From Streptomyces neyagawaensis (GTDB taxonomy: Bacteria > Actinomycetota > Actinomycetes > Streptomycetales > Streptomycetaceae): 64,000 bases of DNA. The position numbers and the translations under genes were made by a program. Position 1 is the first letter of the stretch. The number at the start of each line of letters is the position of its first letter. Location: contig NZ_JAMGBG010000005.1 of the NCBI RefSeq assembly GCF_023516595.1, positions 248,001 to 312,000 of the forward strand, written 5' to 3'. The notes beneath the pieces are model-generated. The model made no database searches. It saw only the letters and a program-made list of their open reading frames with translations, and was not told the DNA's origin. Positions 24,373-33,694 of this stretch are shown here, piece by piece.

Positions 24373-25031
24373 ACGACAGCCGTGCCCCGCTCCGCGTCCT
24401 GATCGTCGACGACCACACCGTCGTACGGGCCGGGCTGCGCGCCCTCCTCTCCGGCGAGCCCGGCTTCGACGTGGTCGGTGAGACGGGTGACGGCGCCGAA
24501 GCCGTCCGCCTCGCGGCCCGGCTCAGCCCCGACGTCGTCCTGATGGACCTCCGCCTGACGCTCGACACCGACCCGGGCGACCGGCTGAACGGACTCGACG
24601 CGACCCGTCGCATCGTCGCCGGCACCCCGCAGACCCACGTGGTCGTCCTCACGAGCTACAGCGGCCAGGGCGATGTCGTCCGCGCGTTGGAGGCGGGCGC
24701 CCGCGGCTACATCCTCAAGGCGGGCCCGCCCGAGGAACTGTTCCGTGCGGTGCGCGCCGCCGCGGCGGGCGGGATGGGCCTCGCCCCTGAGGTGGCGGGA
24801 CACCTCGCCGGTCCCCTGGCCGATCCGGGGACCGTCCTCAGCGAACGGGAGATCCAGGTCGTGCGGCTGCTGGCGCGAGGCGGCAGTAACCGCTCCATCG
24901 CCGCCTCCCTGCACCTCACCGAGGCCACGGTCAAGACCCACCTGGTCCGCATCTACCGCAAGCTGGGCACGGAGAACCGGGCGAGCACGGTGTCGGAGGC
25001 CGTCCGGCGGGGGCTGCTGGAACTCGGCTGA
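24369..25031 (+). CDS. NarL/LuxR-family response regulator
   Basis: 220 residues. The receiver domain has the acidic pocket VLIVDDHTVVRAG, the phospho-Asp in VVLMDLRLTL and the conserved Lys in GYILKAG. The receiver has an insertion (LTLDTDPGDRLNGLDA) common in this subfamily. The C-terminal LuxR HTH is LSEREIQVVRLLARGGSN through TVKTHLVRIYRKLG. It starts with GTG in a GTGA overlap with the kinase gene. Targets are unknown; the orphan solute-binding protein just upstream is the nearest candidate. Confidence 0.92.
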   Translation: MNDSRAPLRVLIVDDHTVVRAGLRALLSGEPGFDVVGETGDGAEAVRLAARLSPDVVLMDLRLTLDTDPGDRLNGLDATRRIVAGTPQTHVVVLTSYSGQGDVVRALEAGARGYILKAGPPEELFRAVRAAAAGGMGLAPEVAGHLAGPLADPGTVLSEREIQVVRLLARGGSNRSIAASLHLTEATVKTHLVRIYRKLGTENRASTVSEAVRRGLLELG

Positions 25032-25049
25032 CCTGCTGGAACTCGGCTG
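25014..25049. repeat. 19-bp tandem duplication across the regulator stop codon
   Basis: CTGCTGGAACTCGGCTG at 25014-25030 is repeated at 25033-25049. The first copy encodes the last residues LLELG and ends in the stop; the second lies outside the gene. A similar CGGCGGGAC repeat follows. It looks like a slippage duplication. Confidence 0.7.
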
Positions 25050-25153
25050 GCCCGCCATCCGGCCCCGGCGGGACAGCACACCCCGCAGCCGCGGCGGGAC
25101 GGCACGCCGCCCGCTGTACGGCGCCCGACGCGGACCCGCGGTGCCGGCCGTCG

Positions 25154-25948
25154 TCAGGGGGCGCCCGCCGGTTCGAATTCCGTGCCGCACGGGCCCGCGC
25201 CCTCGCTCTCCGGCAGCGCGACGGGCTCCCCGCTCATCGTCAGCGTCTCGTAGTACCGCCCGATGCGTTCGGTGGACCGGCCGACGTAGTGGCCGATGAA
25301 GGAGCGCCGGAAACGGTCGGTGGTGCGGTTGGGCTGTGAGCCGTGCACCAGGCTGCCGTTGAAGAACAGCACGTCACCCGGCGCCATGTCGACGGGCACG
25401 GGGGTGAGTCCGGGCGGCGGCGGAACGTACTCGCGGACGAAGGACAGCTCCTCGTCGGCCTCCTCCGGGCAGAACAGGTCCATGCGGTGCGTCCCCGGCA
25501 CGACCTCCAGGCCGCCGTTCTCGCGGTCGATCACATCGCAGGCGATCCACGCGGCCACACAGGTGCCGGGCTCCACCCGCAGATAGAAGTTGTCCTGGTG
25601 CAGCGCCTGCCCCCGGGCGCCCGGCGGCTTGAAGTAGAACATGCTCTGCGCGGCCAGGACCTCCTCCCCGAGCAACTCCTCCAGGACCTCCCGCAGCCGC
25701 GCGTCGAGGAGCACCCGCAGGGACAGGTCGTCGATGCGGTGGGGATGCATCACCCGGGGGTGGGTGTGCAGCGGGTCGGCCGGGGCGTCAGGCGTAGGCG
25801 GGCGGGGCTGGAAGTGCCCCGGGATCGGGCCGCCCGCCTGGAGCGCCGTGAACCGCTCGCACAGCCGATCGATCTCGGTGGGGGAGAACAGGCCCCGCAC
25901 CACCAGATAGCCGTTCTCCTCGAAGTCGGTCTTGCCTGTGACTGCCAT
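25154..25948 (-). CDS. Phytanoyl-CoA dioxygenase (PhyH)-family Fe(II)/2-oxoglutarate oxygenase
   Basis: 264 residues with the PhyH facial triad: HxD in ALHQDNFYLRVEP and the distal His in GSLVHGSQPN, followed by an Arg (RFRRSF) that would bind 2-oxoglutarate. It starts FEENGYLVVRGLFSPTEIDR, the typical N-terminus of the family, which includes hydroxylases of acyl-CoAs, ectoine and natural products. The substrate is not known. It is divergent from an AraC regulator with about 70 bases between them, so the regulator probably controls it. Confidence 0.88.
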   Translation of the reverse strand: MAVTGKTDFEENGYLVVRGLFSPTEIDRLCERFTALQAGGPIPGHFQPRPPTPDAPADPLHTHPRVMHPHRIDDLSLRVLLDARLREVLEELLGEEVLAAQSMFYFKPPGARGQALHQDNFYLRVEPGTCVAAWIACDVIDRENGGLEVVPGTHRMDLFCPEEADEELSFVREYVPPPPGLTPVPVDMAPGDVLFFNGSLVHGSQPNRTTDRFRRSFIGHYVGRSTERIGRYYETLTMSGEPVALPESEGAGPCGTEFEPAGAP

Positions 25949-26018
25949 CCGAGCGTCCCTTCCCTTCGGTGTCCGCTGTGCTTCACGCTAGGTCGAAGCG
26001 CCTTTCGGGAGGATGCCT

Positions 26019-26930
26019 GTGCGTGCTGACGACTTGTCCGGGACCGCTGCGCCCGCGGATCCGTCGCCGCCGCCGGGCCAGGTGATCATCGGCCGTTTCG
26101 ACCAGCGCCCGCCCTACGCCGTCAACCGGCCGGACGGCGCCGACAGCTGGCTGTTCACCTGGACCACGGGCGGCGGGGGAGTCGTCCGGCAGGGCGCCGC
26201 CGGGACCCTCGCGCACCCGTGCGACCTGGTCGTCCTCGGGCCCGGCGTGCCCCAGCACTACGCGGTCGGACCCGGCGCCGCGCACTGGGCGTTCTGGTGG
26301 GTGCACTGCCAGCCGAGGGCGTCCTGGGCGGCGTGGCTGCGGCCGTACGAGATCGGCGACCGGGTGTACGCCGTGACCCCGGCGCCCGACGGCAGCCGCG
26401 ACCGCGTCGACTCCGCCTTCCGTCGGATGCTCGCCGACGCCCGCTGGACGGGGGAGGGCACGCCCCCGCCGTCCGACGGCGCCCCGGTGGACGGCGAGGT
26501 CGCGGTGGCGCACGGCACCGCGGCCCGTGAGCTCGCCCTGTGCTCGCTGGAGGAGGTCGTGCTGCTCACCGCGGCCCGCGCGGAACCCCACCGGTCGGAC
26601 ACCGACCCGAGGGTCCGGCGCGCGCAGGACCTGATCACCGCGGATCCCGGCGCCCCGCACACCGTCCGCTCCCTCGCCGAGCGGGTCGCGCTCTCCCCGT
26701 CGCGGTTCGCCCATCTCTTCACCGAGCAGGTCGGCCACTCCCCGATGCGCGCACTGCTGCACGCCCGTCTGCTGCACGCCGCGCGGCTCCTGGAGGCCAC
26801 CGAACTGCCCGTGGAGCGGGTGGCCACGGCCTCCGGGTTCGGCAGTCCGTTCCACTTCAGCCGGGTGTTCCGGCAGCGCTACGGGGTGCCGCCGGGCGCG
26901 TACCGGCAGACGCTCAGGGACGGCGGCTGA
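26019..26930 (+). CDS. AraC-family transcriptional regulator
   Basis: 303 residues. An N-terminal cupin-like ligand-binding domain (about residues 20-100, including HPCDLVVLGPGVPQHYAVG) is followed by a C-terminal double helix-turn-helix: VRSLAERVALSPSRFAHLF and VERVATASGFGSPFHFSRVF. This is the sugar- or metabolite-sensing AraC arrangement. The GTG at 26019 sits six bases after GGGAGG; the ATG at 26013 directly abuts that site and is less likely. It is divergent from the PhyH oxygenase gene, which it probably activates. Confidence 0.88.
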   Translation: MRADDLSGTAAPADPSPPPGQVIIGRFDQRPPYAVNRPDGADSWLFTWTTGGGGVVRQGAAGTLAHPCDLVVLGPGVPQHYAVGPGAAHWAFWWVHCQPRASWAAWLRPYEIGDRVYAVTPAPDGSRDRVDSAFRRMLADARWTGEGTPPPSDGAPVDGEVAVAHGTAARELALCSLEEVVLLTAARAEPHRSDTDPRVRRAQDLITADPGAPHTVRSLAERVALSPSRFAHLFTEQVGHSPMRALLHARLLHAARLLEATELPVERVATASGFGSPFHFSRVFRQRYGVPPGAYRQTLRDGG

Positions 26931-26988
26931 GCGGCGACCGGCCGCGTCGGCCCCTTCGGTCCGGCCGGCCGGCGCCGTACGGGCCCGG

Positions 26989-28245
26989 TCAGCCGCCGAA
27001 GACGCGCAGCGACAGCCACAGCGCCACCACGGCCGAACCCAGTGCCGCCGGGACGGTGAGCAGCCCCAGCCGGGTGAACTCGCCGAGGTCCACATCGTGG
27101 TCGTGGTGGTGCACGATGCGCCGCCACAGCAGGGTCGCCAGCGACCCGGCGTAGGTGAGGTTGGGGCCGATGTTGACGCCGAGGAGGACGGCGAGGACGG
27201 CGCCCGTGCCGAGCGGCGCCGCCAGCGGCACCAGGACGAGGACGGCCGGCAGGTTGTTGATGACGTTGGCGATCAGCGCGGCCAGCGCGGCGACCCCCAG
27301 CAGGGCCAGAAGGCCCGAACCGGACGGCATCACCCGGCCCAGCGCGTCGGCGAGGCCGTTGTCCACCACTGCCCGCACCACGATGCCCAGGGCCAGCACG
27401 AACGCGAGGAAGGGGAGGGAGATGGAGTGGAACAGCGCCACCGGGGTGGTGCTGCGCCGCACCAGCGCCCGCACCGACAGCACCAGCGCACCGGCCAGCG
27501 CCGCCCACGCCGGCTCGATGCCGAGCGCCGACGTCACCACGAACCCGGCGAGCGTGCACAGGACGGTGACCAGCGCGAACATCGGCATCTGCGGCCGCTC
27601 GACGGTCTCCTCCACCGGCGTCGCCATGCGGAGGTCGTCCGCGAAGAACCGCCGGAACACCACGTACTCGGCGGCCACCGCGACCGCCCAGGGCGCCGCC
27701 ATCAGCAGCGCGAACCGGGTGAAGGTGAGCCCGCCCGCGGTGAACGCCAGCAGGTTGGTCAGGTTGGAGACAGGCAGCAGCAGCGACGCCGTGTTCGACA
27801 GGTGCGCGGTCGCGTACACATGCGGCTTGGGGCGGGCGCCCAGCCGGGCGACGGTCGCGAACACCACCGGTGTGAGCAGCACGATCGTCGCGTCCAAACT
27901 CAGGACCGCCGTGATCCCGGAGGCCAGCACGAACGTCGAGCCCAGCAGCCGCTGGGGGCGCCCCGCCGAGGCCCGCGCCATCCAGGCTCCGCACGCCTTG
28001 AACAGCCCCTCGTCGTCGCACAGCTTGGCCAGCACGAGCACGGCGGCGAGGAACCCGAGCACCGGGCCGAGCAGTTCGGCCTCGTCACGCGCGTGGTCGA
28101 GAGAGACGGCGCCGGTGGCGACCGCGATCCCGGCCGCCGGTACGGCGACGACGGCCTCCGGCAGCCCGAACGGACGGGCGACCGCGGCGCCGAGTACCAC
28201 GATGAGAAGGAAGACGGAGAGGACCTCGGCGAGGGCGGTGTTCAC
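26989..28245 (-). CDS. ArsB/SLC13-like ion transporter
   Basis: 418 residues with 10-12 hydrophobic helices. Features of the ion-transporter superfamily are two re-entrant-type segments: SLDATIVLLTPVVFATVARL followed by LSNTASLLLPVSNLTNLLAF, and in the second half NVINNLPAVLVLVPLAAPLG with GVNIGPNLTYAGSLATLLWR. Relatives carry arsenite, citrate or sulfate. No ars genes are adjacent, so the substrate is open. A His/Asp-rich stretch (HHHDHDVD) near residue 370 is unusual and could bind metal. The start is a GTG with a weak site. Confidence 0.85.
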   Translation of the reverse strand: MNTALAEVLSVFLLIVVLGAAVARPFGLPEAVVAVPAAGIAVATGAVSLDHARDEAELLGPVLGFLAAVLVLAKLCDDEGLFKACGAWMARASAGRPQRLLGSTFVLASGITAVLSLDATIVLLTPVVFATVARLGARPKPHVYATAHLSNTASLLLPVSNLTNLLAFTAGGLTFTRFALLMAAPWAVAVAAEYVVFRRFFADDLRMATPVEETVERPQMPMFALVTVLCTLAGFVVTSALGIEPAWAALAGALVLSVRALVRRSTTPVALFHSISLPFLAFVLALGIVVRAVVDNGLADALGRVMPSGSGLLALLGVAALAALIANVINNLPAVLVLVPLAAPLGTGAVLAVLLGVNIGPNLTYAGSLATLLWRRIVHHHDHDVDLGEFTRLGLLTVPAALGSAVVALWLSLRVFGG

Positions 28246-28434
28246 AAAAGGACTTTCGGGACTTCGGTGGCACGGCGACTGACGAACATTACCGCCGTGG
28301 ACGAGCGCACGACGAACGGGCGTACGGCTCCCACGGGCGCTCCGGAAGACGGGCCGGGCGGCTGCCCCGACGGAAAAGCGCAGGTCGGACGCGCCCGGTT
28401 CCTCCGGCTGTGCCGGACCCTCGTGGGACCGACG
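28246..28434. other. Intergenic gap without visible gene
   Basis: The space between two minus-strand genes holds no supported reading frame. It probably contains the promoter of the ArsB-like gene; no consensus hexamers stand out. Confidence 0.4.
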
Positions 28435-30864
28435 TCACTCCTCCGACAGGGTCAGCTCCGCCCAGATCGTCTTGCCGTCCTCGGTGTGCCGGCTGCCCCA
28501 CCGCTGGGTGAGCTGGGCTACCAGCAGCAGTCCGCGGCCGCCCTCGTCGAAGGTCTTCGCCCGGCGCAGATGGGGGGCGGTGCCGCTGCCGTCGGAGACC
28601 TCGCAGATGAGGGTGGTCTCGTCGTGGATCAGGCGCAGCTGGATCGGTGGGGCGCCGTGCCGGATGGCGTTGGTGACCAGCTCGCTCACCACCAGCTCCG
28701 CCGTGAACGCGGCCTCGCTGATGCCCCACAGCGCCATCTGCGTGAGTACGTACTGCCGGGTGCGGGCGACGAACGCCGGGTCGGCCGGGACCGACCAGGT
28801 CGCGACCTGGGTGGGCCTCAGCCCCCTCGTGCGGCCCAGGAGCAGCGCCACGTCGTCGGGGGCGCCGCCCGCGGGGAGCAGCGACTGGACGACCTCACGG
28901 CAGATGTCGTCCAGCGGCCCCTTGCGGCCGGAGAGCGCGTCGGCGAGCAGTTCCTGGCCGGCGTCGATGTCGCGGTCCCGGGTCTCGATCAGCCCGTCGG
29001 TGTAGAGGGCGATGACGGTGCCTTCGGGCAGTTCGAGTTCGGCGGACTCGAAGGGCAGTCCGCCGAGGCCGAGGGGCTGCCCCGACGGCACGTGCACCTC
29101 CATCGGCCGCCCGTCCGGGTCCAGCACCACCGGCGGCGGATGGCCGGCGCGGGCGAACGTGCAACGCCGGGTCACCGGGTCGTAGACGACGTACAGACAG
29201 GTGGCTCCCACCTCACCGGTCACGCCCTCGCTGCCGGCCTCCGCGGAGAGCCGGACGACGAGGTCGTCGAGGTGGGTCAGCAGTTCGTCCGGGGCGAGGT
29301 CGACGTCGGCGAGCGTGCGGACGGCGGTGCGCAGCCGACCCATGGTGGCGGAGGCCTGGACGCCGTGCCCGACGACGTCGCCGACGACCATCGCGACCCG
29401 CATCCCCGACATCGGGATCACGTCGAACCAGTCGCCGCCCACTCCGGCCTGCGCGGCCGGAAGGTACCGCGAGGCGGCCTCCAGGGCCGGCATGCGCGGC
29501 AGGGACCGGGGGAGGAGGCTGCGCTGGAGGGCGAGGGCGGTCTCCCGCTCGCGGGAGTAGCGGCGGGCGTTGTCGATGCAGACGGCCGCCCGCGCCGTGA
29601 CCTCCTCGGCCAGCAGCTCGTCGTCCGGGGTGAAGGGGTCGAGGCGTCTGAAGCGGGTCAGGACGGCCACGCCGAGCGTCGTGCCGCGGGCCCGGATCGG
29701 CACCGACATGGTGGTGTGGACGCCCAGTTCCTTGACCCGCGCACTGCGCAGGGGGTCCCAGGCGAGCCAGTCCACGAGCGTGTTGGCGGGGTCGGTCGCC
29801 ACGATCGTGTGCCCCACCGACAGTGAGGCCGCCTGCGGCGAGGTGGCCGGGTAGACGTCGGTCCGGCCTATCTCGACGACGGCCTCGGGGCTGCCGGGGG
29901 TGATCGACTGGTGGGCGGCGCGGCGCAGGGTGAAGGGCGCGGACAGGGGGCCCTCGTGCGGTTCGTCGCCGTGGTCCAGGGACTGCATGAGGTCGACGCT
30001 GACGAAGTCGGCGAGGGCCGGGACACACACGTCGGCCAGCTCCTGGGCGGTGCGCCGGACGTCGAGGGTGGTGCCGATGCGGATGCTCGCCTCGTTGACC
30101 AGCTGCAGCCGCTGACGGGCCAGGTACTGCTCGGTGATGTCGTGCCCGGTGACACAGACGCCGATCGGCCGGCCGGTGTCGTCGCACAGCGGGGCGATCG
30201 CCGCCGACCAGGCATGGGCGCGGTTCTCGTCGGCGGCCCTGAGGAACGTCTGCACGTCCTTGCGCCGGCCCCGCGCGAGCACCTCGCGCAGGTCCTCCTC
30301 CAGCTTCTCGCCCTGCCGGCCGCCCACGATCTCCGACATGTGCAGTCCCCGGAGCTTCCTCTCGGGGATGCCGACCGCGTCGGCCATCACGTCGTTGATG
30401 CCGCGCAGACGCAGGCGGTCGTCGAACACCGCCATCGCGCACGGCGACTGGACCATGACCGCCGCGGCGAGCGGATCGTCGCGGACCAGCGGGCCGGGGT
30501 CGTCCAGCGGGCACAGAACCAGCCAGCCGCCGCTGCCGTCGCCGTCCTTCGGTCCGCGCTGGTGGGCGAGGAGCCACACCGTCACCGTGTGTCCGTCGCG
30601 GTGACGCAGCGCGAGCGTGCCGCTCCAGCTGAGGCTGCCCGGCGGGGGTGGCACATAGGACGCCTCCGGGGCCAGCAGCTCGGCGGCGGGCCGTCCGACG
30701 ACCTCCGCCGCGGGCCGGCCCAGCAGGCGTCCAGCTCCTTCGTTCCACTCGACGACGCGGCCTTCGCGGTCCAGGACCGCCCGCGCCGTGGCGGCACCGT
30801 CCAGGGCATACGCAGGTTCGTCACCGTGCGTTACCTTGCGGGTCCTCATCGTCGCGAGTTCCAT
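28435..30864 (-). CDS. PAS-PAS-GAF-SpoIIE-HATPase regulatory phosphatase
   Basis: About 809 residues. Order: PAS (~20-110, REGRVVEWNEGAGRLLGR), second PAS (~145-260, ending VTGHDITEQY), GAF (~270-440), PP2C-type SpoIIE phosphatase (~450-670) with metal residues in GGDWFDVI, VVGDVVGHG, LYTDGLIE and PDDVALLL, and a C-terminal HATPase of the anti-sigma kinase type (LVVSELVTNAIRHG, FDEGGRGLLLVAQL). It combines the phosphatase and kinase activities of partner-switching networks that control stress sigma factors in one protein, with STAS proteins as likely targets. The start is uncertain: ATG 30864 or ATG 30849, neither with a strong site. Confidence 0.88.
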   Translation of the reverse strand: MELATMRTRKVTHGDEPAYALDGAATARAVLDREGRVVEWNEGAGRLLGRPAAEVVGRPAAELLAPEASYVPPPPGSLSWSGTLALRHRDGHTVTVWLLAHQRGPKDGDGSGGWLVLCPLDDPGPLVRDDPLAAAVMVQSPCAMAVFDDRLRLRGINDVMADAVGIPERKLRGLHMSEIVGGRQGEKLEEDLREVLARGRRKDVQTFLRAADENRAHAWSAAIAPLCDDTGRPIGVCVTGHDITEQYLARQRLQLVNEASIRIGTTLDVRRTAQELADVCVPALADFVSVDLMQSLDHGDEPHEGPLSAPFTLRRAAHQSITPGSPEAVVEIGRTDVYPATSPQAASLSVGHTIVATDPANTLVDWLAWDPLRSARVKELGVHTTMSVPIRARGTTLGVAVLTRFRRLDPFTPDDELLAEEVTARAAVCIDNARRYSRERETALALQRSLLPRSLPRMPALEAASRYLPAAQAGVGGDWFDVIPMSGMRVAMVVGDVVGHGVQASATMGRLRTAVRTLADVDLAPDELLTHLDDLVVRLSAEAGSEGVTGEVGATCLYVVYDPVTRRCTFARAGHPPPVVLDPDGRPMEVHVPSGQPLGLGGLPFESAELELPEGTVIALYTDGLIETRDRDIDAGQELLADALSGRKGPLDDICREVVQSLLPAGGAPDDVALLLGRTRGLRPTQVATWSVPADPAFVARTRQYVLTQMALWGISEAAFTAELVVSELVTNAIRHGAPPIQLRLIHDETTLICEVSDGSGTAPHLRRAKTFDEGGRGLLLVAQLTQRWGSRHTEDGKTIWAELTLSEE

Positions 30865-31135
30865 TCCGCCGGACCGAACGGGCTTACGGGTGAATTCAAG
30901 CCTATGTGCTCCGATACGAAAGGGGACTCGAAACCGCATTCTGCGGGGGCTGTAGCGCTGTCACGGGCGCGAGGGGCCTGCGGGACCCCTGGCGCCCCTG
31001 GTGGAATCCGCCGGATTCTGTTCGGTCGCGATCGGCCGCGATCGGTTGTGATGCCCTGCGGGGCCCCGTCGCCCTTGGTGCTACGGGGCTGAGGGGAGGC
31101 TCCGCCGCCGAGGGCGGCACGGTTGGCTCCGGCCC

Positions 31136-31185
31136 GGCGGATCCGTCCGTTCCGTTTGAACGGCGGATCCGTCCGTTCCGTTTGC
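31136..31185. repeat. 26-bp tandem repeat upstream of the GH9 gene
   Basis: Two copies of a unit beginning GGCGGATCCGTCCGTTCCG (31136 and 31162) lie about 75-120 bases upstream of the predicted cellulase promoter. They may be a duplicated binding site; no known motif is recognised. Confidence 0.7.
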
Positions 31186-31258
31186 GGTGGGAAAACCCGT
31201 CCTGTCCGGACCGTTGACGGGCTGTCATGTCTCGAACAGCATGGCCATCGTCCGCATC

Positions 31259-31272
31259 TGGGAGCGCTCCCA
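31259..31272. promoter_or_regulatory. CebR-type cellulose-utilisation operator
   Basis: TGGGAGCGCTCCCA is a perfect 14-bp palindrome identical to the published CebR box that represses cellulase and cellobiose-uptake genes in Streptomyces until cellobiose or cellotriose binds CebR. It lies 49 bases before the cellulase start codon, just downstream of a possible TTGACG/CAGCAT promoter (31214-31219, 31237-31242), so it would block elongation or initiation. Confidence 0.9.
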
Positions 31273-31321
31273 CGCCACGTGTCACCGCTGTGCGCCCCCA
31301 CCTCCTCCGAGGAGCCCAGAC

Positions 31322-33565
31322 GTGAAACGACGTAGAACCACCCTGCTCGCCCTGACGACCCTGCTCGCGGCGACACTGACCGCGCTGCCCGCCGGGTCCG
31401 CCCAGGCCGAGGAGGTCGAACAGGTCAAGAACGGCACGTTCGACACCACCACCGCCCCGTGGTGGACCACCGGCAACGTCACCGCGGCCCTCACCGACGG
31501 CCGCCTGTGCGCCGAGATACCCGGCGGCACCCCCAACCGCTGGGACGCCGCCGTCGGCCAGAACGACGTCACCCTGGTCAAGGGCGAGTCCTACCGGTTC
31601 AGCTTCTCCGCCTCCGGTGTCCCCCAGGGCAAGGTCCTGCGGGCGATCGTCGGCCTCCAGGTCGCGCCGTACGACACCTACTTCGAGGTGAGCCCGCAGC
31701 TGAACGTCTCGGGCGACCGGTACTCGTACACCTTCAACTCACCCGTCGACACCGCGCAGGCGCAGGTCGGCTTCCAGGTGGGCGGCAACGCCGACCCGTT
31801 CACCTTCTGCATGGACGACGTGTCCCTGCTCGGCGGGGTGCCGCCGGAGGTCTACGAGCCCGACACCGGACCACGGGTACGCGTCAACCAGGTCGCCTAT
31901 CTGCCCGCCGGGCCGAAGAACGCCACCCTCGTCACCGAGGCCACCGCGAAACTGCCGTGGCAACTCAAGAACGCCTCGGGTTCCGTGGTCGCCCGCGGCT
32001 CCACCCGCCCGCGCGGTGTGGACGCCTCCTCGGGGCAGAACGTCCACTCCATCGACTTCGGCTCCTACCACAAGCGCGGTACCGGCTTCACCCTGGTCGT
32101 CGACGGCGAGACCAGCCGCCCCTTCGACATCGACCCGAGCGCCTACCGCAGGCTCCGGCTCGACTCGCTGAAGTACTACTACACCCAGCGCAGCGGCATC
32201 GCGATCCGCGACGACCTGCGCCCCGGCTACGGCCGCGCCGCCGGACACCTCAACGCCGCCCCCAACAAGGGCGACGACGACGTGCCCTGCCAGCCCGGCG
32301 TCTGCGACTACACCCTCGACGTCACCGGCGGCTGGTACGACGCCGGCGACCACGGCAAGTACGTCGTCAACGGCGGCATCTCCACCTGGGAGGTGCTGAG
32401 CACGTACGAGCGTTCCCTGTACGCCCGCACCGGGCGGACCCACAAGCTGGGCGACGGCTCGCTGGACATTCCCGAGAGCGGCAACAAGGTCCCCGACCTG
32501 CTCGACGAGGTCCGCTGGGAGCTGGACTTCCTGCTGAAGATGCAGGTGCCGCAGGGCAAGCCGCTCGCCGGCATGGCCCACCACAAGATCCACGACGAGC
32601 AGTGGACCGGTCTGCCGCTGATGCCGGCCGACGACCCGCAGAAGCGTGAACTGCACCCGCCGAGCACGGCGGCCACCCTGAACCTCGCGGCCACCGCCGC
32701 CCAGGCGGCCCGCCTCTACCGCCCCTTCGACCGCGCCTACGCGGCGAAGAACCTCGCCGCCGCCCGCACCGCATGGGAGGCCGCCCGGGCGCACCCCGAG
32801 ATGTACGCCTCCGAGAGTGACGGCACCGGCGGCGGCACCTACGCCGACAACAACGTCGCCGACGAGTTCTACTGGGCTGCCGCCCAGCTGTACCTCACCA
32901 CCGGCGAGAAGAAGTACGCCGACTTCGTCCTCGGCTCGCCGGTGCACACGGCCGACATCTTCGGGCCCATCGGCTTCGACTGGGCGAGGACGGCCGCCGC
33001 CGGGCGCCTCGACCTCGCGCTCGTTCCGAACAAGCTGCCCGGCAGGGACAAGGTCCGCCAGTCCGTGATCAAGGGCGCCGACCGCTACCTGGCGACGCTC
33101 CAGGACCATCCGTACGGCATGCCCTACGCCCCCGACAAGAACCTCTACGACTGGGGATCCAACCACCAGATCCTCAACAACGCGGTCGTCATCGCCTCCG
33201 CGTACGACCTCACCGGCGCGTCGAAGTACCGCGAGGGCGCGCTCCAGAGCATGGACTACCTCTTCGGCCGCAACGCCCTGAACATCTCGTACGTCACCGG
33301 ATACGGCGAGGTCAACGCCCACAACCAGCACGCCCGGTGGTACGCCCACCAGCTGGACCCGACCCAGCCGAACCCGCCCGCGGGCACCCTCGCGGGCGGC
33401 GCCAACTCGGGGATCCAGGACCCCTTCGCGCAGGGCAAACTCCAGGGCTGCGTCGGTCAGTTCTGCTACATCGACGACATCCAGTCCTGGTCGACCAACG
33501 AGCACACGATCAACTGGAACGCGGCGCTGGCCCGCATGGCCTCGTTCGTGGCGGACCAGACCTGA
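31322..33565 (+). CDS. Secreted GH9 endoglucanase with N-terminal carbohydrate-binding module
   Basis: 747 residues. A Sec signal ([19 protein letters not shown], cleavage after AQA near residue 29), a CBM4/9-like beta-sandwich (~32-180, [19 protein letters not shown]), a CelD-type Ig-like domain (~185-275, [19 protein letters not shown]) and a GH9 catalytic domain (~280-740). Catalytic residues are visible: the base Asp pair in [13 protein letters not shown], the His region [11 protein letters not shown], and the acid Glu in [10 protein letters not shown]. It hydrolyses beta-1,4-glucan outside the cell. GAGGAG precedes the GTG start. The CebR box upstream links it to cellobiose induction. 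A strong terminator follows. Confidence 0.93.
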   Translation: MKRRRTTLLALTTLLAATLTALPAGSAQAEEVEQVKNGTFDTTTAPWWTTGNVTAALTDGRLCAEIPGGTPNRWDAAVGQNDVTLVKGESYRFSFSASGVPQGKVLRAIVGLQVAPYDTYFEVSPQLNVSGDRYSYTFNSPVDTAQAQVGFQVGGNADPFTFCMDDVSLLGGVPPEVYEPDTGPRVRVNQVAYLPAGPKNATLVTEATAKLPWQLKNASGSVVARGSTRPRGVDASSGQNVHSIDFGSYHKRGTGFTLVVDGETSRPFDIDPSAYRRLRLDSLKYYYTQRSGIAIRDDLRPGYGRAAGHLNAAPNKGDDDVPCQPGVCDYTLDVTGGWYDAGDHGKYVVNGGISTWEVLSTYERSLYARTGRTHKLGDGSLDIPESGNKVPDLLDEVRWELDFLLKMQVPQGKPLAGMAHHKIHDEQWTGLPLMPADDPQKRELHPPSTAATLNLAATAAQAARLYRPFDRAYAAKNLAAARTAWEAARAHPEMYASESDGTGGGTYADNNVADEFYWAAAQLYLTTGEKKYADFVLGSPVHTADIFGPIGFDWARTAAAGRLDLALVPNKLPGRDKVRQSVIKGADRYLATLQDHPYGMPYAPDKNLYDWGSNHQILNNAVVIASAYDLTGASKYREGALQSMDYLFGRNALNISYVTGYGEVNAHNQHARWYAHQLDPTQPNPPAGTLAGGANSGIQDPFAQGKLQGCVGQFCYIDDIQSWSTNEHTINWNAALARMASFVADQT

Positions 33566-33584
33566 GTCCCTGACCTGATCCCGG

Positions 33585-33617
33585 GCGGGCGGCACCCCGG
33601 CCAGGGGTGCCGCCCGC
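33585..33617 (+). terminator. Rho-independent terminator of the GH9 gene
   Basis: A perfect 14-bp stem (GCGGGCGGCACCCC with its complement), a 5-base loop and the tail TTCTTTTC make a textbook intrinsic terminator. Confidence 0.9.
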
Positions 33618-33659
33618 TTCTTTTCGGTACCGCATCGCACCTCCGGTGACCTGGGAATA

Positions 33660-33688
33660 TTTACGGGTAAGTACCCGCGCGGTACCGT
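33660..33688 (+). promoter_or_regulatory. Promoter and operator of the toxin-antitoxin operon
   Basis: TTTACG (33660-33665), a 17-bp spacer and TACCGT (33683-33688) form a promoter that ends six bases before the antitoxin ATG, implying a leaderless transcript. The palindrome CGGGTA-AG-TACCCG (33664-33677) fills most of the spacer and GGTACC overlaps the -10. This is where a self-binding antitoxin would act. Confidence 0.65.
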
Positions 33689-33694
33689 TGGCGC

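Larger units (their letters stand above)
30865..31321. other. Regulatory gap between divergent phosphatase and GH9 genes
   Basis: 457 bases without a supported gene. It contains a 26-bp tandem repeat (31136-31185), a -35-like TTGACG at 31214, and a CebR-type palindrome just before the cellulase gene. The upstream part presumably holds the promoter of the divergent SpoIIE-type gene. Confidence 0.6.

Noticed and set aside
25170..25181. GGTTCGAATTCC resembling a tRNA T-arm
   Set aside because: It lies inside the PhyH coding sequence on the opposite strand, and no acceptor, D or anticodon arm can be formed around it.
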